Origin: Carboxylicivirga marina
GTDB lineage: Bacteria > Bacteroidota > Bacteroidia > Bacteroidales > Marinilabiliaceae
Reading direction: 5' to 3'
DNA length: 64,000 nt
Assembly (NCBI RefSeq): GCF_016612505.1
Contig: NZ_JAENRR010000012.1
Location: forward strand, 55,763-119,762
Of the stretch, positions 1 through 12,034 are shown in pieces. Numbering within the stretch: position 1 is the first letter of the stretch; each line of letters starts with the position of its first letter. The notes under the pieces are model-generated. The model saw only the letters and a program-made list of their open reading frames with translations. It made no database searches and was not told where the DNA came from. A program made the position numbers and the translations under genes.

Positions 1-612
1 CCTGATATTATTATTTCCGATTGGATGATGCCCCAGATGAATGGCATTGAGCTATGCCAAAAGATTAAAGGCGACTTAAGGACATGTCATATTCCATTAA
101 TATTATTAACTGCCAAAGGTGGCCTGGAAAGTAAGACAGAAGGCATTGAAACAGGTGCCGATGATTACATTCAGAAGCCTTTTAGCATGGCCTACTTAAA
201 GGTAAGGATTAAAAATCTATGGCAACAGCGAGAACGCCTTAAAGCAGTTTATCAGAAACAAACAAGCCTGGAGCCTTCAGAGGTAACAGTGACATCGCTT
301 GATGAAAAGTTCTTAGCTGACTTGATGGAATTACTCGAAAAAGATATGGATAATCCGGAACTTAATGTGAAAAGTTTGAGTGAAAAAATGGGAATGAGCC
401 ATACCAATCTTTATCGAAAAGTGAAAGCGTTGACCGGACAAACCGCAACAGAGTTTATTCGAACGATACGATTAAAAAGAGCAGCCCAATTGTTAAAAAG
501 TGGTCAGCTTAATGTGAGTGAAGTTATGTACATGGTAGGATTTTCACATCGTTCATATTTTACGCAAAGCTTTAAAGCCATGTATGGAGTTTCTCCTAAA
601 GAGTATAAATAG
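1..612 (+). CDS. Hybrid two-component system regulator, C-terminal part (receiver + AraC HTH)
   Basis: The open frame runs off the left edge, so only the last 203 residues are visible. The first ~75 residues are a response-regulator receiver domain: the phospho-acceptor Asp lies in the SDWMMP motif at the very start and the conserved Lys in the LLTAK stretch. From about residue 105 an AraC-type double helix-turn-helix follows, ending in the usual GVSPKEYK-type sequence. In Bacteroidota this order is typical of hybrid two-component systems, whose periplasmic sensor and histidine kinase would lie upstream, outside the window. These proteins normally sense an oligosaccharide and activate an adjacent glycan-degradation locus, so the GH2/GH2/sulfatase genes downstream are plausible targets; that link is inference. 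A stand-alone receiver-AraC protein cannot be excluded from what is visible. Confidence 0.88.
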   Translation, partial: PDIIISDWMMPQMNGIELCQKIKGDLRTCHIPLILLTAKGGLESKTEGIETGADDYIQKPFSMAYLKVRIKNLWQQRERLKAVYQKQTSLEPSEVTVTSLDEKFLADLMELLEKDMDNPELNVKSLSEKMGMSHTNLYRKVKALTGQTATEFIRTIRLKRAAQLLKSGQLNVSEVMYMVGFSHRSYFTQSFKAMYGVSPKEYK

Positions 613-636
613 TTTTAAAAGTATTTGAACTAAAAA

Positions 637-670
637 TAAAGTCCGGACTAAATTAAAAGTCCGGACTTTA
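637..670. terminator. Bidirectional terminator between convergent genes
   Basis: A perfect 13-bp inverted repeat (637-649 with 658-670, core AGTCCGGACT) surrounds an 8-nt A/T-rich loop. A-rich sequence precedes it and T-rich sequence follows. It sits between the converging regulator gene and the minus-strand beta-helix gene, so it can serve both. Confidence 0.8.
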
Positions 671-692
671 TTATTTTAAAAGATGTTCAGCT

Positions 693-2132
693 TTATTTAA
701 TAATTATCTTACGGGTTGCTATTTGACCATTGCAATTGATTTTAACGATTGTTAAACCTTTAATAACTGCAGGTAATTCAATCAGGTTACTGCCTGCCTT
801 TATAGGTGATGAGTATAATTTCTGTCCGGTCATTGAAAATACCTCTAGACACCCATTGCCAGCTTCTGTCATTACTGTAAATGAGCCATAATTAGGATTG
901 GGAGCAATTGACATTTCAACACTTGACTCACGAATTGTTGTAGGGGTAGTGAATTCAAATGCACCAATGTCAGGAGCGCTTCCCCTGCTTGTACCAATCA
1001 TGTCTGTAGCAATTGTGGTAGAAGCATCTGCTGCATCAATAGCAACACTGCCTGAAAGGATAGGTAGTGTGTAAACTCCATTAGTACCTTTTATGAACGT
1101 GCCGAACTTTATATGGTTAGCAGTTGCATTTTCTTTTGAAATGCAATCTGTCCCAATTCCGAGGTTCCATGCAAATGAAATGATATTATGATGATTTGTA
1201 CCTCTTTTAGTTATGTCAATGATATCACTAACAGTCGAGCTTATTTCAAGTCCTGAGGAACTAAGATTATTAGTTGAATTAAAAAGGATTGAATTGGTTA
1301 AATGAAGATATTTACCTTTACTAAAGCGAATTCCAACTGTCTTAGTACCTGTGCTGGGGCTTAAAATATGGTTGTATGCGAGTGTTGAATTGTTAATCTC
1401 AACGGTTCCGTAGTCCGCATTACTATTGTCCGAAAAAATAGCGCAACCACCTCCATTATTGTCTGATGCTGTAGTTGCATTATTATAGATAACTGAGTTG
1501 TTAATAGTTATTTCATTGAGCTGATTAGCTTGTTTTGAGTAGCCCATAATTGCTCCACCACGAGTGCCACCAGCTATGTTGTTAGCAATGCAGCTATTTG
1601 TGATGTTTATACTACCCCAACTGGCAATTGCGCCACCGTTATTCTCAGAATAGCAATTTAAAATATTACATCTATCAATACTTATAGACTGGCCGGCATA
1701 GACGATTATTGCTCCACCAGCATCAGCATTATTACCATACCTGATGGTTAAATTTTTTAAGGAAAGATTTGCAGTGCCAGCTAGAGTGAAAATTCGATTG
1801 TTTGCAGATGTGCCTGTTCCAGAGTAGTCTGGTTCATTAGCTTGAGCTTGTATTATCACAGCATTGGCATCTCCATCTTGGCCTTCAATGCTAAGATTCT
1901 TATCAATCCATATGTTGGAGTGAGTATAGGTGCCCGCAGCAACTTTTATAATATCATTATCTGCAGCTTCACCTACTGCTTTAAAGATGGTGGCAAATGG
2001 AGAAGATTCACTCTGACCATCATTGATGTTGTTATCACCAGAGCTGACATCTACATACCAGGTTGTTTGAGCAACAAGTGATCCAGAAAACAATAAGAAG
2101 AATGTAAAAATTGAGAGTTGAATTAATTTCAT
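693..2132 (-). CDS. Secreted right-handed beta-helix protein with T9SS sorting domain
   Basis: A 479-residue protein with a clear signal peptide (about residues 1-21, ending in LVAQ). Residues ~25-75 match the DUF1565-type start of right-handed parallel beta-helix proteins (YVDVSSGDN, then a PFATIFKAV-like motif and KVAAGTY). Residues ~85-390 are rich in Asn and short repeats such as ITNS and INNS, as in pectate-lyase-like beta-helices, with the common GAFEF end. The last ~75 residues form a type IX secretion C-terminal domain (NPNYGSF, FSMTGQKLY, terminal Lys-rich strand). It is therefore probably exported and either attached to the surface or released. No catalytic residues of a known polysaccharide lyase can be assigned, so activity is unknown; glycan binding or lyase activity are both possible. 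It converges on the regulator gene and is transcribed away from the glycosidase genes. Confidence 0.8.
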   Translation of the reverse strand: MKLIQLSIFTFFLLFSGSLVAQTTWYVDVSSGDNNINDGQSESSPFATIFKAVGEAADNDIIKVAAGTYTHSNIWIDKNLSIEGQDGDANAVIIQAQANEPDYSGTGTSANNRIFTLAGTANLSLKNLTIRYGNNADAGGAIIVYAGQSISIDRCNILNCYSENNGGAIASWGSINITNSCIANNIAGGTRGGAIMGYSKQANQLNEITINNSVIYNNATTASDNNGGGCAIFSDNSNADYGTVEINNSTLAYNHILSPSTGTKTVGIRFSKGKYLHLTNSILFNSTNNLSSSGLEISSTVSDIIDITKRGTNHHNIISFAWNLGIGTDCISKENATANHIKFGTFIKGTNGVYTLPILSGSVAIDAADASTTIATDMIGTSRGSAPDIGAFEFTTPTTIRESSVEMSIAPNPNYGSFTVMTEAGNGCLEVFSMTGQKLYSSPIKAGSNLIELPAVIKGLTIVKINCNGQIATRKIIIK

Positions 2133-2661
2133 AAGATTTTCTTTAAGTTAATAACTGTTTACAGATTAATGGAATAACAACCATTTTTATATAATTAAAA
2201 TTAAAAAGTACCTGCATGAATTAGGTGCTGTAAGTCGTTAAATATTAGTGTGTAGTTCGATTGTATAACACATAATGGACTGTTGTTAACAGAAATAATA
2301 CAAGATGTGTATGTGTTAGAATTTGACGTTTATCAGGGGCTTCAAATGCGCCATGCTTCTTAAGTTTGTTGCTATGAAGTAGATAATATGAGAAGGACGA
2401 TCATCAAAGAATATTTAGTAGAAACTATAATTGTAATCTTATTAATTGGAGGAATGCTAATCCTATTAATGAGTTTATTTGAAGTTTATTTTTAAAGCCA
2501 ATTAAAAGGGCAGAGCAGATAATAGAATGAAATATGATAATCATTATTGCCATTAATATACTCTGCTATTTTGATTGTATGTGATGAAGGAAATAATCTC
2601 ACCTTTTGGTCTATTTGCCTGTGAATTCACTAACAAGAATTGTTGTAAAAAGATAAGTTTT
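2133..2661. other. Divergent intergenic region with inverted repeat
   Basis: This AT-rich spacer separates the minus-strand beta-helix gene from the GH2 gene, so it should hold both promoters. A perfect 9-bp inverted repeat (TAACACATA at 2266-2274, its complement at 2310-2318, 35 nt apart) and a small dyad (ATGATAATCAT, 2534-2544) are visible. Neither matches a regulator site I recognise. One short open frame is listed separately. Confidence 0.4.
2388..2495 (+). CDS. Possible 35-residue single-membrane-span peptide
   Basis: An ATG-started frame encodes 35 residues: a basic N-terminus (MRRTIIKEYLVE), then one strongly hydrophobic helix (about residues 12-29, rich in Ile, Leu and Met), and a short tail. 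The topology is that of small bacterial membrane proteins. There is no strong ribosome binding site, and AT-rich DNA easily yields hydrophobic frames, so this is only a candidate. Confidence 0.25.
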   Translation: MRRTIIKEYLVETIIVILLIGGMLILLMSLFEVYF

Positions 2662-5133
2662 ATGCATCAAATAACTGTATTTATAATTGGACTGTTTCTA
2701 GTATTGAGCAGTTGCTCTCAACCACAAGAACGTGTCAGAACTTCTTTTAATGAAGGATGGTTATTTTGCAAAGGCGAAACGGGAGAGGAGTACCTATCCG
2801 ATTTTGATGATAATAGCTGGCGACAGCTAAATGTTCCGCACGATTGGGCAATAGAGGGCCCTTTTGATAAAGAGCACGATACGCGAACGGGAGGTTTGCC
2901 GGTATATGGAACAGCTTGGTATCGGAAACATTTTTTTGTTGATAACGAGCAGACAGGTAACTGCGTGACAGTTGAGTTTGATGGTGTTATGAATAATGCC
3001 GAAGTATATTTGAATGGACAAAGGGTTGGTCAACGTCCGTTTGGTTATATGGGATTTGAAGTTGATTTAACTTCTCACATCCAGTTTGGAGAAGAGAATG
3101 TGCTGGCAGTTAGGGTTAATCCTGAAGAATTATCGGCACGCTGGTACCCGGGAGCTGGTATTTATCGTAACGTTTGGTTAGAATACAAACATCCGGTTCA
3201 CATCAAACATTGGGGAACATTTGTTACAACCAAACACGTGCAAGCAAATACAGGGGTAATTAATGTTGAAACGACTATCATTAATCCGCAACTGAGTGAA
3301 GGAGATTTTGCCTTAGAATCTTTTATTATTGATACTTTAGGAAATAAAGTAGCATACACTAAAAGTGAGATTAATTTTTCAGATTCAAAAGAAGCTGTTG
3401 TGAATCAGGAATTAACGGTGAAAAATCCTCAGCTGTGGGATTTAGATAATCCATATCTTTATCGTGTCGAATCGAAACTGAAAAAAGACAATTCTTATAT
3501 TGATGAGTATCATACTACTTTTGGAATTAGGACCATTCAATACTCAAAGGATAAAGGATTTCTGCTTAATGGAAATCAAGTTCGTTTCAATGGTGTTTGT
3601 TTGCATCACGATCTTGGACCATTGGGTACAGCTGTTAATTACAGAGCAACAGAACGCCAGTTGGAAATAATGAAAGAGATAGGTGTTAATGCTATTCGTA
3701 CCTCGCATAACCCACCATCACCTGAACAACTTGAATTATGCGATAAAATGGGAATTTTAGTGCAAGTTGAGGCTTTTGATGAGTGGGAATTACCAAAGGT
3801 TGAGAATGGGTATAATAAATATTGGGATGAATGGCACGAAACCGACTTACGTGATATGATTAAACGTGATCGTAATCATCCATCTGTGGTTATGTGGAGT
3901 ATTGGAAATGAGATAAAGGAGCAGAGGAAGAAGTATGGAGGTGAATTTGCTCAAAAGCTTGTGGATATTTGCCACGATGAAGATTCAACAAGACCTGTTA
4001 CAGTTGGACTTAGCCAATATCCCCAATGTGTAAAAAATGGATTGGCAGATGCAGTTGACTTAGTAGGATTGAATTACAAACCAACTCAGTATAATAATGC
4101 GCTAAAGTACAATCCTGAATTTATTGTGTATGGCTCAGAAACGTCCTCGGTTGTTAGTTCAAGAGGAGTGTACCATCTACCAGTCAAAAATTACGAAAAA
4201 CATGAATCTTTACAAGTAAGTAGTTATGATATAATAAGTCCGCCATGGGCTTACCCACCCGATTTTGAAACGTATGCACAAGAAACGATGCCTCATTCCT
4301 TGGGTGAATTTGTATGGACTGGTTTTGATTATTTGGGCGAACCAACTCCTTATAATGGCAAGGATAACATGACACATGGTAAATGGGGTGGTGATTGGCC
4401 ATCACGTAGTTCGTATTTTGGAATAGTCGATTTGTGTGGTTTCCCAAAAGACAGATACTATTATTATCAAAGTATCTGGACCGATGAGCCGATGGTACAC
4501 ATTCTGCCACATTGGAATTGGGCTGGTAGTGAAGGCAAAAATATTCCAGTTTATTGCTATACAAATTGTGACGAAGCAGAACTGTTTTTAAATGGTCGCT
4601 CACTTGGTAAAAAAGTGATGGGCGTGGATAAGACGACCATTCCTGCGGATTTCTTGTGGTGGAAAAAGCCTGAAGTAACATGGGATTCGCCTTATCGTTT
4701 GAATTGGAATGTGAATTATGAGCCAGGTGAATTGAAAGTGCTTGCCTATAAAGATGGAAAGACAATTGCACAAAAAACAATTGTAACAGCGTCAAAACCA
4801 CATAAAATTAAGTTACTAGCCGATAGAAAAACCATCAATGCAGATGGAAGTGATTTGTCATTTATTACTGTAAAAATTGAAGATAAAGATGGTAATTTCT
4901 GCCCATTAGCAGATAACTTAGTGAACTTTGACATCGTTGGTCCTGCCTCAATAGTGGCGGTAGGTAATGGTGATGCAACAAGTACAGAATCATTTCAGGC
5001 CAATTACCGAAAAGCATTTAATGGCTTATGCATGCTCATTATTAAAAGCAAGCCTGGAGAAGTCGGTGAGGTAACGATTACAGCCACTTCTGAAAAATTA
5101 AAGTCGGCACAGGTTTCTGTCGCTATAAAATAA
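2662..5133 (+). CDS. GH2 beta-galactosidase-type glycosidase, lipoprotein
   Basis: A glycoside hydrolase family 2 enzyme of 823 residues. The frame is open further upstream (a TTG at 2575), but the ATG at 2662 starts a proper lipoprotein signal with lipobox LSSC, so I choose it. An N-terminal jelly-roll domain (motifs VPHDWAIEGPF and GTAWYRKHF) is followed by an Ig-like domain and a TIM barrel. The catalytic acid/base is E417 in WSIGNE and the nucleophile is E493 in YGSE; both are present. Downstream lie DUF4982-like and GH2 C-terminal beta domains, as in Bacteroidota exo-beta-galactosidases. It should be tethered in the envelope, removing beta-linked galactose or a related sugar from oligosaccharides. 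The next GH2 gene and a sulfatase follow closely. The exact substrate cannot be read from the sequence; beta-glucuronidase or beta-mannosidase activity is less likely. Confidence 0.9.
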   Translation: MHQITVFIIGLFLVLSSCSQPQERVRTSFNEGWLFCKGETGEEYLSDFDDNSWRQLNVPHDWAIEGPFDKEHDTRTGGLPVYGTAWYRKHFFVDNEQTGNCVTVEFDGVMNNAEVYLNGQRVGQRPFGYMGFEVDLTSHIQFGEENVLAVRVNPEELSARWYPGAGIYRNVWLEYKHPVHIKHWGTFVTTKHVQANTGVINVETTIINPQLSEGDFALESFIIDTLGNKVAYTKSEINFSDSKEAVVNQELTVKNPQLWDLDNPYLYRVESKLKKDNSYIDEYHTTFGIRTIQYSKDKGFLLNGNQVRFNGVCLHHDLGPLGTAVNYRATERQLEIMKEIGVNAIRTSHNPPSPEQLELCDKMGILVQVEAFDEWELPKVENGYNKYWDEWHETDLRDMIKRDRNHPSVVMWSIGNEIKEQRKKYGGEFAQKLVDICHDEDSTRPVTVGLSQYPQCVKNGLADAVDLVGLNYKPTQYNNALKYNPEFIVYGSETSSVVSSRGVYHLPVKNYEKHESLQVSSYDIISPPWAYPPDFETYAQETMPHSLGEFVWTGFDYLGEPTPYNGKDNMTHGKWGGDWPSRSSYFGIVDLCGFPKDRYYYYQSIWTDEPMVHILPHWNWAGSEGKNIPVYCYTNCDEAELFLNGRSLGKKVMGVDKTTIPADFLWWKKPEVTWDSPYRLNWNVNYEPGELKVLAYKDGKTIAQKTIVTASKPHKIKLLADRKTINADGSDLSFITVKIEDKDGNFCPLADNLVNFDIVGPASIVAVGNGDATSTESFQANYRKAFNGLCMLIIKSKPGEVGEVTITATSEKLKSAQVSVAIK

Positions 5134-5166
5134 CGAATAATAGTATTAGCTTTAGGGCTTGTATAG

Positions 5167-8322
<3,156 letters not shown>

Positions 8323-8341
8323 ATAGTTAAAAGAGTAACTG

Positions 8342-9784
8342 ATGAAATGCCAACAATTTAGCTTCTGCCTATTTCTTGCATTATCATTATTGGGCACACT
8401 GAATGGGTGTAAAAATAATGAGAGAAAACTCAATGTTATTGTGATTCTGGTTGATGACCTGGGTGTAACCGACTTAGGGTGTTACGGCAGTGATTTTTAT
8501 CAAACGCCTCATATTGATCACTTGGCAAATGAAGGGATACGCTTTACTAATTCTTATAGTTCATGCACGGTTTGTTCTCCAACCAGAGCCTCAATCATGA
8601 CTGGGAAATATCCGGCGCGTCAGCACCTGACAGACTGGATTGAGGGACATAAATACCCATGGGCTAAATTAAGTGTTCCCGATTGGACAATGTATCTGGA
8701 TAGTGCAGAGCATACCATGGCCGAGACATTTAAAAGCGCAGGATATTTTACTGCTCATGTGGGTAAATGGCATCTGGGCGAGAATGAGAAAGATTGGCCT
8801 GAAAACCATGGTTTTGATGTGAATATTGCTGGCTGGGCAAAAGGCGCACCACATCGAAATAAACAAAAGGGCTATCAGGGCTATTTTTCACCATATGGCA
8901 ACCCTCGCCTTGAAGATGGACCAAATGATGAATACCTAACAGAACGTTTGACAAATGAGGTGTGTACTTTAATTGAAGAGCAAGGGGATGCGCCATTCTT
9001 TATCAACTTCTGGCTGTATAATGTCCATACTCCTTTACAAGCATGTCAAGATAAGATTGATAAATACAAAGCCTTGGTAGATTCTACCAAGCATCATCAA
9101 AACCCAATTTATGCAGCAATGGTTGAGCATACCGATGAGGCAGTGGGGAAAGTGATTGCTAAGTTAAAAGAAAAGGGTCTGTATGAGAATACCATTATTT
9201 TGTTTTCATCAGATAATGGTGGTCTAATCGGACGTAAACGAAATCGTGTGACAAGTAATTACCCATTTCGACATGGAAAAGGCGGCATGCATGAAGGCGG
9301 CGTTCGCATTCCTACCATCCTTTATGCTCCCAATATTGGATCAAAAAAGCAAGAAGTTGATGAACCGGTTATATCGAATGATTATTACCCGACATTGGCA
9401 CAATTAGCAGGAGTATCAATTCCGGAAAAGCAAAGCGCAACAATGGATGGAAGTAGCTGGATGCCTTTATTAAACGGAAGCGGTGAATTAAAACGGGAAG
9501 CCATTTATTGGCATTATCCGCATTATCATCAGCAAGGGGCTGTGCCCTACAGTGCTATACGTATGGGAGACTGGAAACTGATAGATAATTTCGAAACGAA
9601 TAAATTACAGCTTTATAACTTGAGTAATGATATTGGTGAAAGTTATGATCTGTCTAAGTCACATCCTGATAAAACAATCGAATTAAAAGAAAAACTGGAT
9701 GCTTGGCGAGAGTGCATTGATGCTCAATTTCCATCAGAAAATCCCCAGTACAACAAAAAAAAGGAACGCAGAAAAAAGAACTAA
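8342..9784 (+). CDS. Sulfatase (formylglycine-dependent, S1 family), lipoprotein
   Basis: A 480-residue arylsulfatase-fold enzyme. The lipobox LNGC near residue 23 predicts a lipoprotein. The metal-binding start IVILVDDLGVTDLGCYG and the active-site signature CSPTR (Cys78, converted to formylglycine by a maturase encoded elsewhere) are intact, followed by TGKYPAR. Downstream metal and sulfate site motifs are visible: GKWHLGE, and SSDNGG near residue 295. It should remove sulfate esters from a polysaccharide or oligosaccharide and, being next to two beta-galactosidases, probably acts on a sulfated galactan or a host-type glycan. The substrate subfamily cannot be assigned by eye. The C-terminus is very basic (KKKERRKKN). 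Confidence 0.93.
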   Translation: MKCQQFSFCLFLALSLLGTLNGCKNNERKLNVIVILVDDLGVTDLGCYGSDFYQTPHIDHLANEGIRFTNSYSSCTVCSPTRASIMTGKYPARQHLTDWIEGHKYPWAKLSVPDWTMYLDSAEHTMAETFKSAGYFTAHVGKWHLGENEKDWPENHGFDVNIAGWAKGAPHRNKQKGYQGYFSPYGNPRLEDGPNDEYLTERLTNEVCTLIEEQGDAPFFINFWLYNVHTPLQACQDKIDKYKALVDSTKHHQNPIYAAMVEHTDEAVGKVIAKLKEKGLYENTIILFSSDNGGLIGRKRNRVTSNYPFRHGKGGMHEGGVRIPTILYAPNIGSKKQEVDEPVISNDYYPTLAQLAGVSIPEKQSATMDGSSWMPLLNGSGELKREAIYWHYPHYHQQGAVPYSAIRMGDWKLIDNFETNKLQLYNLSNDIGESYDLSKSHPDKTIELKEKLDAWRECIDAQFPSENPQYNKKKERRKKN

Positions 9785-10723
9785 AGACTACTAGGGTTAG
9801 GGTTGACGCTCTTCGTTTTGCACATTAAACATGTGGTTTGACGTACTGTTTAGTTTCTATCGATTCATTATAAATGCTATTCAAGCTATTGGTAGATGGA
9901 TGAAACCTGACCATTCTGATTCTTCATTAAAGCAATATCGTAGTGACAAGTACCTTTATGAGTACAAATAACTGCATGATTCGAATGGATAGCCGACACA
10001 GTGTTTTATATTTACTCTTAATCTACCTGTGAAGACTTCATTTATAACATTATCAGTGCGCTGTATTTGAGCTGCCAACACCGTACCTGCTTCGTGCCTG
10101 TAACGGATTAACCTCGCTGAGAGCGTAGTTAAGCCGAAGGAGGTGCGAAGAAGACCCAAAGGTGATACGAAGAAGACTCAAAGAAAATATAGGTGTGTTC
10201 CGAATAATCTCAAAATAGCCTGATGAGTATTGCGATGGATATTGGCTGGAAAATACCTTAGGAACCGAAGAGCATTGCATGGTATTAGTGATGAGTGTTG
10301 GGTATTTGTCCGAACTAATCATCAAATCAATTTACACTTCATATGTGACTTATAACAAACAGATTATGATATGCTTTAAAAGAAATCGCGACTTGGAAGC
10401 TAATTGTTCTTGCAATTTATTTGTTTGCTATACTAAAGTGAAGGAAGAAAAACTATCGATTCTATTTCTGCTTGAATAGAAAAGTTCTAGCTAATTCTTC
10501 GAAACCGATGATTTTTACGCTCGTAAATGGAAATTCCATAAAATACCGTGTTACAAAAAAAGGTCTCTTTAATTTCGGCTACTCAAACTTGTGAAATTTT
10601 TGTTAAAAGGAGCATCCTCTGGTGCATATTAAATTTTCTATGTTATTTTTACGAGCATTAGCTCATGTGTGTTAGTTAGTATATCAAATGCACATAGAAT
10701 AATAACCCCCAAAAGACAGATTT
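9785..10723. other. Gene-poor intergenic region
   Basis: About 940 bp without a convincing long gene. It contains one 46-codon frame, listed separately, and a stretch at ~10080-10190 that is richer in G+C than its surroundings, with a partial direct repeat (CGAAGAAGAC followed by similar sequence ~20 bp later). That stretch may be decayed coding or mobile DNA, but no transposase motif is recognisable. The last ~150 bp must contain the promoter of the large Fe-S/propeller operon; no clear TAnnTTTG box was found. Confidence 0.4.
9831..9971 (+). CDS. Possible 46-residue hypothetical protein
   Basis: An ATG frame of 46 codons starts 47 bp after the sulfatase stop. Its product begins MWFDVLFSFYRFIINAI and has a polar, Lys/Tyr-rich second half; the first ~20 residues could form one amphipathic or membrane helix. 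Its position directly after the sulfatase allows co-transcription. No family is recognised and no strong ribosome binding site is visible. Confidence 0.25.
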   Translation: MWFDVLFSFYRFIINAIQAIGRWMKPDHSDSSLKQYRSDKYLYEYK

Positions 10724-12001
10724 ATGAACAATCTAAAAAGATCACTATTCTCATTTTTCCTTATCGTCGTTGTTAATGGTATTGTTGTAGCTCAACTTCA
10801 TGATTGGCGTGGAGCAGAGCGCACGGGCGTATACAATGAAACAGGATTGTTAAAACAATGGGCAGAGAGTGGACCTGAATTATTATGGTTTTCCGAAGGC
10901 TTAGGCATGGGATACTCATCGGCAACTGTTACCGATGACGCTATCTATATTACCGGAAGAAAAGATACCATTGATGTCATAACGGCCTTAAATCTTGAAG
11001 GAGAAAAACTCTGGGAAACACCTTTTGGAAAATCATGGTTCCGTTCATATACCGATGCACGCAGCACGCCAACTTATTACAATGGAAAAATATATCTCGT
11101 GAGTGGAAGTGGTGAGATTGTTTGTGTCAATAAAAAGGGGAAAATACTTTGGTCTGATAATCATTATGAAAGATTTGAAGGCGTATTCCCTCGTTTTGGA
11201 GTTTCTGAATCGCCATTAATTGTCGATGATAAAGTTGTTGTGAGTCCGGGAGGCGATGTGGCTTCTTTGGTAGCTTATGACCTGAAATCTGGTAAGCTGA
11301 TATGGAAAGCTGAACCGGTGAATGAGGCAACGCATTATGTGAATCCTGTATTGGTGAAGCACGGTGGCCGGGAATTAATTGTAACGCTTACTGAAAATCA
11401 CATTATCGGTGTGGATGCTGAAAAAGGCCAGCTGCTATGGAAGGTCAATTACGCAGGTATGAATGAAAATACCGGCAAACGAATGAGAAAGAACCATGCC
11501 AACACACCTATCTATCGTAATGGACAAATCTTTGTTTGCAGTGGTTACAACCACACCTCAGTGATGTTAAAGTTGAACGAAGATGCTTCACAGACTGAAG
11601 TGGTATGGAATAACAAAGATATTGATCCGCATCATGGCGGAGTGGTGCTTTTAGGAGACCATCTGTTCAGTTCCAATTATGAAAATAATGCCAATGGCGA
11701 CTGGGTATGTGTGGATTGGAATTCAGGTGAGACTCAATGGATAGAAGAGTGGCACAATAAAGGTTCGATTATTTCGGCTGATAACATGTTGTATTTCTAT
11801 GAAGAGAAGGCTGGCAACATTGGATTAGTAAAACCAAGTGCTGAAAAACTGGATGTTATCAGTGAATTTAAAGTAGACAAAGGAACCGGTCCTCATTGGT
11901 CGCATCCTGTTATACGCGATGGTAAAATGTATATCCGTCATGGAGAAGTTTTGATGGTTTATAAGGTAAAAATCGATTCGGGTCTTGCATCTGCCGAGTA
12001 G
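10724..12001 (+). CDS. PQQ-like beta-propeller protein, exported (paralogue 1)
   Basis: A 425-residue protein with a signal peptide (residues ~1-24, ending VVAQ), followed by the WRGAERTGVYNETGLLKQW start that is typical of PQQ-like beta-propeller (BamB-fold) proteins. Repeated blades carry patterns such as YYNGKIYLVSGSGEIVCVN, LIWKAEPVN and GVDAEKGQLLWKVN, the Trp-docking repeat. At ~400 residues it is much shorter than true quinoprotein dehydrogenases, and no PQQ-synthesis genes are nearby, so binding or scaffolding is more likely than PQQ-dependent catalysis. It is closely similar by eye to the propeller at 18303-19502 over the first ~70 residues. It opens the long same-strand gene run and probably acts outside the cytoplasmic membrane. 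Confidence 0.88.
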   Translation: MNNLKRSLFSFFLIVVVNGIVVAQLHDWRGAERTGVYNETGLLKQWAESGPELLWFSEGLGMGYSSATVTDDAIYITGRKDTIDVITALNLEGEKLWETPFGKSWFRSYTDARSTPTYYNGKIYLVSGSGEIVCVNKKGKILWSDNHYERFEGVFPRFGVSESPLIVDDKVVVSPGGDVASLVAYDLKSGKLIWKAEPVNEATHYVNPVLVKHGGRELIVTLTENHIIGVDAEKGQLLWKVNYAGMNENTGKRMRKNHANTPIYRNGQIFVCSGYNHTSVMLKLNEDASQTEVVWNNKDIDPHHGGVVLLGDHLFSSNYENNANGDWVCVDWNSGETQWIEEWHNKGSIISADNMLYFYEEKAGNIGLVKPSAEKLDVISEFKVDKGTGPHWSHPVIRDGKMYIRHGEVLMVYKVKIDSGLASAE

Positions 12002-12034
12002 AGAAGAGTTGAATGTTCATTGGTTAACAAAGAA

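Noticed and set aside
4184..4801. 205-residue frame on the minus strand inside the first GH2 gene
   Set aside because: It lies wholly opposite conserved GH2 coding sequence, has no recognisable domain and overlaps catalytic-domain codons; it is a shadow frame.
10279..10479. 66-residue plus-strand frame
   Set aside because: No domain, no conserved pattern, starts in the compositionally odd stretch; not supported as a gene.
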